Below are positions 1 to 4,830 of a stretch of DNA of 6,131 nt, in pieces (the stretch's first letter is position 1; each line of letters opens with the position of its first letter). The stretch is from Phycisphaerales bacterium UBA2402 (GTDB lineage Bacteria; Planctomycetota; Phycisphaerae; Phycisphaerales; UBA1924), in the NCBI GenBank assembly GCA_002343715.1, contig DDSA01000168.1, forward strand, positions 1-6,131, read 5' to 3'. The position numbers were made by a program, and so were the translations under genes. The notes under the pieces were generated by a model. It made no database searches. It had not been told where the DNA came from and was given only the letters and a program-made list of their open reading frames with translations.

Positions 1-155
1 ACCTCGAAATGCACGCCGGGCAGGGAATGAACCACGTCGGGGCTGTCGGGCGACCCCGAATACTGGACCCCGCGCCGGGCTTCGAGGCCCAGGTCTTCCG
101 TCAGCGCGGCTGCCGCCTCGCGCTCGCCGACCTTTCCCTTGCGATTGGAGTTCAA
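1..155 (-). CDS. Hjc-like Holliday junction resolvase, PD-(D/E)XK nuclease (N-terminal part; runs off left edge)
   Basis: Only the first 51 codons are in the window. The N-terminus reads LNSNRKGKVGEREA (TTG start, so Met in the protein). It is followed by EARRGVQYSG, then SPDSPDVV (36-42) and LPGVHFE (45-51), and the edge then cuts it. This is the order seen in phage and archaeal Hjc-type resolvases: an acidic residue in GERE (E11 or E13), the PD aspartate (D40) and the glutamate of the E-x-K signature (E51; its lysine lies just outside). Such enzymes cut four-way DNA junctions during recombination and genome resolution before packaging. The TTG start at 155 overlaps the TGA of the upstream sigma-like gene (TTGA) and has an AAGGAG Shine-Dalgarno 4 nt before it, so translation is probably coupled. 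The absent catalytic lysine is only an edge effect. A related restriction-type endonuclease is the main alternative. Confidence 0.8.
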   Translation of the reverse strand, partial: MNSNRKGKVGEREAAAALTEDLGLEARRGVQYSGSPDSPDVVHSLPGVHFE

Positions 156-337
156 CGCTTCTCCTTCGCCCAGCGGCGCTCGATGCCGATGTCCAGCAGA
201 GCGACGCGCAACTTCGTGAGTGCGCGATCCTCGATCTGCCGGACTCGTTCACGCGAGATGCCGAGCATGAGGCTGATTTCCTGCTGCGTTCTGCCGCGCC
301 CCGTGGGACGCTGCTCCGGGTTGGTGCGTACTCCCAT
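152..337 (-). CDS. Small stand-alone sigma-70 region 4 (helix-turn-helix) protein
   Basis: This 61-residue protein is essentially only sigma region 4.2. Residues 17-44 form the helix-turn-helix, with TQQEISLMLG as the first helix and ISRERVRQIEDRALTKLR as the recognition helix. The segment matches the region of E. coli RpoD that reads TRERIRQIEAKALRKLR. The RpoD -35-contacting residues R584, E585, R588 and Q589 correspond to R29, E30, R33 and Q34 here, all conserved. Regions 1-3, needed for -10 recognition and core binding, are absent, so it cannot act alone as a complete sigma factor. A DNA-binding regulator of TTGACA-type promoters, or a partner of RNA polymerase, is likely (inference). It is transcribed from its own promoter (344-372), with the ATG placed where transcription should begin. 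It overlaps the resolvase start by 3 nt at its end. The domain call is confident; the role is not known. Confidence 0.85.
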   Translation of the reverse strand: MGVRTNPEQRPTGRGRTQQEISLMLGISRERVRQIEDRALTKLRVALLDIGIERRWAKEKR

Positions 338-343
338 GCGAAC

Positions 344-372
344 AGACTACCCCGGCGCCGGGCGTCTGTCAA
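344..372 (-). promoter_or_regulatory. Sigma-70-type promoter of the sigma-like/resolvase operon, leaderless
   Basis: On the minus strand, a perfect -35 TTGACA (372-367) is separated by exactly 17 bp from a -10 TAGTCT (349-344). Six bases later comes the ATG of the sigma-like gene (337), so the expected +1 is the A of the start codon and the mRNA would be leaderless. There is no Shine-Dalgarno, which fits. The spacer contains a perfect 12-bp palindrome (351-362). A second TTGAC lies 13 bp upstream (385-381) with no matching -10. Confidence 0.8.
351..362. promoter_or_regulatory. Candidate operator: perfect 12-bp palindrome in promoter spacer
   Basis: CCCGGCGCCGGG is perfectly self-complementary and lies between the -35 and -10 of the sigma-like gene promoter. 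A dimeric repressor bound here would block RNA polymerase. The 68-residue helix-turn-helix protein encoded immediately upstream is an obvious candidate binder, but that link is inference. In a GC-rich genome a palindrome made only of G and C may also arise by chance. Confidence 0.4.
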
Positions 373-381
373 CCCAAACCG

Positions 382-588
382 TCAACTTTTTGAACGGTGC
401 GGGATTTTCCAGACGCCGGAGGCGTCGAGGTTCGCGCGGAGTTTGCCGATGTAGGACTTCGTGACGCCGTACTTCTCGGCGATGACCGAGTACGACTGGT
501 TGGTGTGGATCAGGTCGTGCATGATGCGCAGCGACCTGGTGGACCAGACGCGGCCCCGGACGCCCATCTCAACTCGTGTGGTGTTCAC
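382..588 (-). CDS. Small helix-turn-helix DNA-binding protein (68 aa)
   Basis: A 68-residue basic protein. Residues about 20-54 hold a homeodomain/resolvase-like helix-turn-helix: LRIMHDLIHTN, then SYSVIAEKYGVTKSYIGKLR (32-51), where IAEKYGV is the first helix with its turn and TKSYIGKLR the recognition helix. The C-terminus is short and positively charged (KIPHRSKS). It could be a transcriptional regulator or a helix-turn-helix of the type at the start of small terminase subunits; nothing else in the window favours the latter. The GTG start at 588 overlaps the TGA of the upstream gene (GTGA), suggesting translational coupling. An in-frame ATG at 567 is the alternative start. Only a weak purine stretch (GAGAAG) precedes the GTG. 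Its stop codon lies just upstream of the sigma-like gene's -35 box. Confidence 0.7.
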   Translation of the reverse strand: MNTTRVEMGVRGRVWSTRSLRIMHDLIHTNQSYSVIAEKYGVTKSYIGKLRANLDASGVWKIPHRSKS

Positions 589-872
589 TTGTTCTTCTCG
601 TACAGATTCATCGGCCCGAGCACGACACGCGCCGTCGTGACGGTCGATGGGAGTTGCGGGTCGGACTTGAACTCGCTGAAGCGCGACTCACACCACAGAG
701 CCGCATCGGCCAGCGCGCGGAGCCGCTTGCGCGTCTGGGCCGGCGGGTCGATCGGCGCGTTCACGTTGATCCTCATGATGAAGGCGTCCAGCATGTCGAT
801 TGCCTCGGCGCCGGACGTCGGCTCAGGAACAATCGACGCGAGGGGCCACGGTGGGGCTTGCACTTGGTTCAC
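585..872 (-). CDS. Hypothetical protein, first gene of leftward operon (95 aa)
   Basis: I do not recognise the family. The open frame extends much further upstream on the minus strand, but it is placed here from the GTG at 872 for two reasons: a consensus promoter ends exactly 6 nt before this GTG, and everything upstream is antisense to a well-supported rightward gene. The protein has a helical middle (AEAIDMLDAFIMRINVN, about 22-38) and a second charged helix (ARRKRL-like segment at about 44-63 with TRKRLRALADAALWCESRF). It ends MNLYEKNK. There is no signal peptide, membrane segment or cysteine cluster. A GTG three codons downstream (863) is an alternative start. It overlaps the 68-residue helix-turn-helix gene by 4 nt, so the two are probably co-translated. 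A small early phage protein is the likely class (inference). Confidence 0.6.
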   Translation of the reverse strand: MNQVQAPPWPLASIVPEPTSGAEAIDMLDAFIMRINVNAPIDPPAQTRKRLRALADAALWCESRFSEFKSDPQLPSTVTTARVVLGPMNLYEKNK

Positions 873-886
873 GGTTAGAGTATACT
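858..886 (+). promoter_or_regulatory. Rightward promoter of divergent pair
   Basis: Plus-strand -35 TTGCAC (858-863), 17-bp spacer, -10 TATACT (881-886), predicted +1 near 893. This gives a leader of about 34 nt before the ATG at 927. The leader opens with a small GGGC/GCCC hairpin (893-903) and carries the AGGAG Shine-Dalgarno (916-920). The -35 lies inside the first codons of the divergent leftward gene. It shares the palindromic -10 (GAGTATACTC, 878-887) with the leftward promoter. Confidence 0.7.
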
Positions 887-907
887 CCCCGTGGGCGACG
901 CCCGCAA
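879..907 (-). promoter_or_regulatory. Leftward promoter of divergent pair, leaderless
   Basis: Minus-strand -35 TTGCGG (907-902), 17-bp spacer, -10 TATACT (884-879). The GTG start of the 95-residue gene begins at 872, exactly 6 nt after the -10, so transcription is predicted to begin at the start codon. The -10 overlaps the rightward promoter's -10 by the 4 bp TATA (881-884), and the -35 lies within the untranslated leader of the rightward gene. Confidence 0.7.
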
Positions 908-926
908 GATCCACCAGGAGAAGAAA

Positions 927-1313
927 ATGCAGCAGCCGAAGACGATGGGCGAGGCACTGAAGCGCTTGCGGGTGCTGTCGGACCGCCTCGACCGCATCAA
1001 GCACCTCGAAAAGCAGGCGAACGAAGAGTGGGAGATGCTGGAGAAGTTCGCCGCGGACGAGTCCGCCAGAAGCGGCGTAGGTAAGTGGGCCGCGGGCGGC
1101 GTGACGCTCAGCGTCGAGAAGGATTTCCGCGTGTCGTACGACCCGGAGAAGTGGGACGACCTGCTGCGGTGGGCCGTCGAAACCGGGAACACCGCGATCG
1201 TGCAGCGGCGCATGGGTGAGACGGCGGTGAAGGCGCTGATCGACTCGGGGCAGGGGCAGCCCGTGGGCGTGAAGCTGAGCGTGTACGACAAGGTGAGCGT
1301 GCGCAGGGCGTGA
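927..1313 (+). CDS. Phage hypothetical protein, first gene of rightward operon (128 aa)
   Basis: The ATG at 927 is preceded by AGGAG (916-920) with 6 nt spacing; the in-frame GTG at 891 has no ribosome site and lies almost on the predicted transcription start, so it is less likely. Residues about 5-47 are a charged, helical, probably coiled-coil stretch (LKRLRVLSDRLDRIKHLEKQANEEWEML). The C-terminal half contains VSYDPEKWDDLLRWAVETGN, then AIVQRRMGETAVKALIDSG and VGVKLSVYDKVSVRR. From memory this resembles small phage proteins from replication/recombination cassettes with a WxxLhxWhxxxxxxxhhQRR core ending in a basic beta strand. I cannot name a verified family. Cytosolic, no membrane segment. 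Its place directly before a putative ssDNA-binding gene suggests a DNA-metabolism accessory role (inference). Confidence 0.7.
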   Translation: MQQPKTMGEALKRLRVLSDRLDRIKHLEKQANEEWEMLEKFAADESARSGVGKWAAGGVTLSVEKDFRVSYDPEKWDDLLRWAVETGNTAIVQRRMGETAVKALIDSGQGQPVGVKLSVYDKVSVRRA

Positions 1314-1329
1314 CATGAACAACGCCGCA

Positions 1330-1353
1330 CCCGGCGGCGGCTGTATCGCCGGG
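1330..1353 (+). other. Intergenic hairpin before the putative ssDNA-binding gene
   Basis: CCCGGCG (1330-1336) and CGCCGGG (1347-1353) form a perfect 7-bp stem with a 10-nt loop. It ends 12 nt before the CGGAGA ribosome site of the gene at 1379. There is no T-tract, so it is not a classical terminator. RNA stabilisation, attenuation, or a protein-binding DNA site are all possible. Its half-sites are the same as those of the palindrome at 351-362. Confidence 0.45.
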
Positions 1354-1378
1354 CCAACGGACAACGGAGAATCGGACA

Positions 1379-2080
1379 ATGGCGAAGAACGACATCGAGA
1401 AGAAGATCGACAACGGCGGCGCGCTGGCCGTGGCCGGCGCGGCGGACTTCTTCAGCGCGCCGACGGTGGCGAACGCGGGCGTCGAGGACCGCATGATCCC
1501 GGCGCTGCACCTGTACCAGGGCACGTCGAAGGAGGCGGATCAGTTCGGGCCGGGGTTCGCGATGGGCGACCTGCTGGACGCCGTGGAGAAGCGCAAGACG
1601 GCCAGCCGCAACATCGCGGTGATCAAGGGCGTCAAGCGGTGGAAGCGGTGGAACGACGGCGAGAAGGCGCCGGTGTACGACTACGACGACCGCTCGAAGG
1701 TGCCGCCCGAGGATCTGGAGTGGACGGGAGAGGGCGAGAGCCGCAAGCCGCCGCTCGCCACCGAAACGTTCGAGTTCATGGTGCTGATCGAGGGCGAGGC
1801 GTTCCCGTACGTCGCGCGCTTCAAGCGGACCGGCTACAAGGCGGGCCAACTGCTGTTCGAGCTGTGCGAGCGGGCGAAGGCCAAGAAGCGGATCGCGAAG
1901 TTCGAGTTCGGGTTCTCGAAGGAGAAGGGCGCGAAGGGCGTGTACGCCGTGCCAGAGATCCGCGACGCCGGCAACGCCAGCGACGAGATGGTTCGCGACG
2001 TGATCCAGTGGTTCGGTCGCCTGAACACGCAGCCCGTCAAGGTGCAGGGCGAGAGCGGTGGCGACGACATCCCGATCTGA
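1379..2080 (+). CDS. Putative phage single-stranded DNA-binding protein (233 aa)
   Basis: The ATG at 1379 follows CGGAGA (1365-1370) with 8 nt spacing. The protein has an N-terminal low-complexity Ala/Gly stretch, then MIPALHLYQGTSKEADQFGP (about 39-58). A central charged, Trp-rich part (VKRWKRWND, at about 84-92) follows, then ETFEFMVLIEGEAFPYVARFKRTGYKAGQLL (about 128-158). The tail is YAVPEIRDAGN and an acidic C-terminus, SGGDDIPI. The order 'PxLxLxQGTSKE, then a Y/F-rich strand with KRTxxKA, then PEI' resembles a phage family seen near replication genes. The last residues mimic the DDIPF tip by which bacterial SSB proteins recruit partners. The ssDNA-binding role is inferred from that tip and from the neighbouring helicase and primase, not from a recognised OB-fold signature. 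A recombination-mediator role is the alternative. Confidence 0.55.
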   Translation: MAKNDIEKKIDNGGALAVAGAADFFSAPTVANAGVEDRMIPALHLYQGTSKEADQFGPGFAMGDLLDAVEKRKTASRNIAVIKGVKRWKRWNDGEKAPVYDYDDRSKVPPEDLEWTGEGESRKPPLATETFEFMVLIEGEAFPYVARFKRTGYKAGQLLFELCERAKAKKRIAKFEFGFSKEKGAKGVYAVPEIRDAGNASDEMVRDVIQWFGRLNTQPVKVQGESGGDDIPI

Positions 2081-2107
2081 TCTCTTCTCTTCCTCTTTCA
2101 GTGCGAC

Positions 2108-2137
2108 GCCGCGGCTTCCCTGACGGGGTGCCGCGGC
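2108..2137 (+). terminator. Possible intrinsic terminator or attenuator
   Basis: GCCGCGGC (2108-2115) and GCCGCGGC (2130-2137) form a perfect 8-bp G/C stem; the 14-nt loop can extend it with CCC/GGG pairing. It is followed by CTTTGTT, a short and imperfect T-tract. It lies 28 nt after the stop of the 233-residue gene and ends 24 nt before the methyltransferase ATG. No promoter could be found between it and the methyltransferase, so partial read-through would be needed. Confidence 0.5.
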
Positions 2138-2161
2138 CTTTGTTGCGGATGGAGTTGGTCG

Positions 2162-3388
2162 ATGAGCGCAAGCGTCGTTTTTGAATGCAGCGTTGCAACC
2201 TTGTGGCTTGGCGACTGCCTTGAAGTCATGCGCTTGCTGCCCGACAACTCGGTCGATTCGGTGGTCACTGATCCGCCCTACGGCCTGTCGTTCATGGGCA
2301 AGCGGTGGGACTACGACGTGCCGAAGGAGGACGTTTGGCGGGAGTGCCTTCGGGTGCTGAAGCCGGGCGGCCACCTGCTGGCGTTCGCTGGCACGCGGAC
2401 GCAGCACCGCATGTGCGTTCGCATCGAGGACGCGGGTTTCGAGATTCGGGACATGATCGCCTGGGTGTACGGGAGCGGGTTCCCAAAGTCGCACGATGTG
2501 AGCAAGGCGATCGATCGGGAGGCGGGTCAGAAGCGTGGCAGAACGACCGTGCGTAGCAAATCGGTCAGCACTTGCTACGCCCAAGACGAATGGACAAGGC
2601 TCAACGCAGGAACCGTGCTTGATAGCCGCCCGATCACGCAGGGCGCGTCCGAATGGGTTGGCTGGGGCACGGCCCTGAAGCCCGCACTGGAGCCGATCAC
2701 CGTGGCGCGGAAGCCGCTGGACGGCACCGTTGCGGCAAACGTGCTGAAGTGGGGCTGCGGGGGGATGAACGTTGAGGGGTGTAGGGTTCCATCGAATGGC
2801 GACAAACTCGGCGGTGGATCGTGCTGCGGGTCTGAAAGCACGTCCGAAGCGTGGGATCGTCCGTGGAAACACAGCCCAGAAGCGCTCCGGAAGTCTGCTG
2901 CAAGGCAAGTCGAAAACGTTGCGCGAGCCGAGACGCTAGGCCGCTGGCCCGCGAACCTGATCCACGACGGGAGCGATGAGGTCCAAGCGCTGACCGGCTC
3001 CGCCGCCCGCTTCTTCTACTGCGCCAAGGCGAGCAAGGCGGATCGGGATGAGGGGTGTGAGGGGTTGGAAGCGAGGCAATACAGCCACGACGGGCGCGAT
3101 GTGCCAATCGAGAACGCCTATCAGCGCAACCAAAGCAAAGCCCGCAACCACCACCCCACCGTCAAGCCAACCGACCTGATGCGTTACCTCTGCCGACTCG
3201 TCACCCCGACCGGCGGCGTCGTGCTGGACCCGTTCACCGGCTCCGGGTCAACCGGCAAGGCCGCCGCCCTTGAGGGCTTCCGGTTCATCGGGGCCGAACT
3301 CGAAGCCGAATACGCGGATATCGCCGCACGACGGATCGCATTTGCGACCCGTAAGTGTGGCGATTTGCTATTTGGTGGCAGCACATGA
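2162..3388 (+). CDS. Site-specific DNA methyltransferase, beta-type N6-adenine/N4-cytosine (408 aa)
   Basis: Transfers methyl groups from S-adenosylmethionine to an exocyclic amino group of adenine or cytosine in a specific DNA site. The catalytic motif IV DPPYGLSFMGKRWD begins at residue 37 (DPPY 37-40). It is followed by WRECLRVLKPGGHLLAF (59-75), the middle and variable region, FFYCAKASKADRDEG (284-298), HHPTVKP (330-336) and the SAM-binding motif I DPFTGSGSTG (356-365), then GAELEAEYADIAARR. Catalytic motif before SAM motif is the permuted beta order. The DPPY form fits N6-adenine or N4-cytosine methylation. No restriction endonuclease gene is adjacent, so an orphan phage methyltransferase (protection from host restriction or replication timing) is most likely. 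GGAG (2151-2154) lies 7 nt before the ATG. The TGA overlaps the helicase ATG (ATGA). GC content looks lower than downstream (sampled 60-base blocks 58-62%), suggesting separate acquisition. Confidence 0.92.
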   Translation: MSASVVFECSVATLWLGDCLEVMRLLPDNSVDSVVTDPPYGLSFMGKRWDYDVPKEDVWRECLRVLKPGGHLLAFAGTRTQHRMCVRIEDAGFEIRDMIAWVYGSGFPKSHDVSKAIDREAGQKRGRTTVRSKSVSTCYAQDEWTRLNAGTVLDSRPITQGASEWVGWGTALKPALEPITVARKPLDGTVAANVLKWGCGGMNVEGCRVPSNGDKLGGGSCCGSESTSEAWDRPWKHSPEALRKSAARQVENVARAETLGRWPANLIHDGSDEVQALTGSAARFFYCAKASKADRDEGCEGLEARQYSHDGRDVPIENAYQRNQSKARNHHPTVKPTDLMRYLCRLVTPTGGVVLDPFTGSGSTGKAAALEGFRFIGAELEAEYADIAARRIAFATRKCGDLLFGGST

Positions 3389-4830
3389 CCATCGAACTGC
3401 GATCCAACCAGAGCCGTGGGCGTGACATCATGCAGGCGGTCGCGCGGTACGGCTTTGAGCACGACTGCGGGACCGGCAAGACCATCATGGCGCTGGCGGG
3501 CATCCGCGCGTTCGGAAAGGGCAAGTGGGTGGTGGTGTGCCCGCTGTCGGTGATCGAGACGGCGTGGATGCGCGACGCGAAACAGATGGGGTTCCCCTCC
3601 GTCTGGTCGCTGGCCGGTCTGCCGATGGGCGAGCGGGTGCGGATGATCGAGAAGACGCCCGCCGGGGTGCTGGTCATCAACTTTGACATCTACGCCCGCC
3701 ACGTCGAGGACTTCATCAAGAACGGTTGGAGGAAACTCATCGTCGATGAGGCGTCGCGGATGAAGAACCACAAGGCGGTCCAGTGCCAGGCGATCCTGCG
3801 GCACGCGGAGAAGTGCGAGCGGTTCTACTGGCTGTCGGGCACGCCGGCGCCCAACGGGGAGCATGAGTATTGGGCAGTGTTGCGGGCGACGCGCCCCGAT
3901 CTGGTGCCCGCCTCGCCGTTTCAGTTCTGGAGCAGGTACTTCACGCCGACCTACCGGCGCATCCGCGTCAAGGGCGGCGGCGAGCGCAAGGTGGTGGACT
4001 GCTGGGAGATCAGGAACGACCGCCGCCAGCACTTCGAGGACCTGCTGTCGTCGTCAACCTGGGTGCTTCGCAAAGAAGACTGCGTGGACCTGCCGCCCCA
4101 GCAGGACCTGATCCGCGACGTGCGGCTCAGCGAGGCCGAGCGGCGGGCGTACGACGAGGCGCAGGCGGAACTGAAGATGCTGGTCAAGAAGGCCGGGTCT
4201 CTGCGGCTGGTGCGGCTCAAGGCCCAATCGCTTGTTCACAAACTCAGGCAGATGGCGGGCGGCTGGGCGTATCACGGCGAGGACGTGACCGAATACGGGA
4301 GCGCCAAGATCGACGAGTGCTCCGGGCTGCTGGAGGAACTGGGCCGCAAGCCTGTCCTGATCTGGGTGGACTTCCGCCACGACGCCGAGCGTGTCCGCAA
4401 GATGTTGGAGTCGATGGGCCGGACGCACAAGATGTTGATCGGAGGCGGGGACGACGTGAAGTCGAGCGTCGCCGCGTTTCAGGACGGTTCGCTGGATGTT
4501 CTGGTGTGTCACCCGCAGTCGGTGGGGCACGGCGTCACGATGACGCGGGCGTCGGACGCGATCTACTACACACTGCCGTGGTCGTGGGAGTACTACAAGC
4601 AGAGCCGCGACCGTATCCATCGGTACACTCAGACGAGCGCCTGCTCGTATCACCTGCTCATGTCGAAGGACACGATCGACTCGGCGGTGCTGGACGTGCT
4701 GACCAACAAGAAGGACCGACACGACGAACTCGCGGCGGTGCTGGCCGAACTCGGAATGGAGACGGGCGATGACGACTCGGGTGAAGGCGGCGGTCGAGAG
4801 GTTCCTGTCGGCGCTGTTCGAGCCGAATGA
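3385..4830 (+). CDS. SNF2-type DEAD/DEAH-box helicase/translocase (481 aa)
   Basis: A superfamily 2 ATPase that moves on DNA. Walker A is CGTGKT (28-33), Walker B is DEAS (121-124, in VDEASRMKN), and motif III is SGTPAPN (151-157). The C-terminal RecA domain has HPQSVGHGVTM (376-386) followed by ASDAIYYTLPWSWEYY and the arginine-finger motif QSRDRIHR (406-413), which is typical of SNF2 proteins. The N-terminus is short, as in compact phage versions. The ATG at 3385 shares ATGA with the methyltransferase stop and has GGTGG 6 nt upstream; a GTG at 3355 is in frame but lies deep inside the methyltransferase. The last 20 residues (acidic then Gly-rich) are encoded in DNA that also encodes the primase start. 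Likely role: remodelling or unwinding DNA at the phage origin or during recombination (inference). Confidence 0.9.
   Translation: MTIELRSNQSRGRDIMQAVARYGFEHDCGTGKTIMALAGIRAFGKGKWVVVCPLSVIETAWMRDAKQMGFPSVWSLAGLPMGERVRMIEKTPAGVLVINFDIYARHVEDFIKNGWRKLIVDEASRMKNHKAVQCQAILRHAEKCERFYWLSGTPAPNGEHEYWAVLRATRPDLVPASPFQFWSRYFTPTYRRIRVKGGGERKVVDCWEIRNDRRQHFEDLLSSSTWVLRKEDCVDLPPQQDLIRDVRLSEAERRAYDEAQAELKMLVKKAGSLRLVRLKAQSLVHKLRQMAGGWAYHGEDVTEYGSAKIDECSGLLEELGRKPVLIWVDFRHDAERVRKMLESMGRTHKMLIGGGDDVKSSVAAFQDGSLDVLVCHPQSVGHGVTMTRASDAIYYTLPWSWEYYKQSRDRIHRYTQTSACSYHLLMSKDTIDSAVLDVLTNKKDRHDELAAVLAELGMETGDDDSGEGGGREVPVGAVRAE

Noticed and set aside
891..926. GTG at 891 as start of the rightward 128-residue gene (12 extra residues)
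   Set aside because: It has no Shine-Dalgarno and begins about 2 nt before the predicted transcription start; the ATG at 927 has a clear AGGAG. A leaderless longer form is not fully excluded.
873..1379. Upstream extension (to 1379) of the 95-residue leftward gene
   Set aside because: The extension is antisense to the 128-residue gene, and a consensus promoter ends 6 nt before the GTG at 872. Only 585-872 is kept.
1315..2184. 289-codon rightward frame overlapping the 233-residue gene
   Set aside because: It is Gly/Arg-rich low-complexity, has no ribosome site, and is the frame-shifted shadow of the gene starting at 1379.
875..2908. 677-codon open frame on the minus strand
   Set aside because: It runs antisense to three well-supported rightward genes, is rich in Arg/His/Leu/Ala as expected for the complement of high-GC coding DNA, and has no recognisable motif.
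2162..4830. Methyltransferase plus SNF2 helicase as a DISARM-like defence system
   Set aside because: DISARM needs further genes (DUF1998 protein, phospholipase-D protein) that are absent. The helicase is coupled to a primase, which points to replication.
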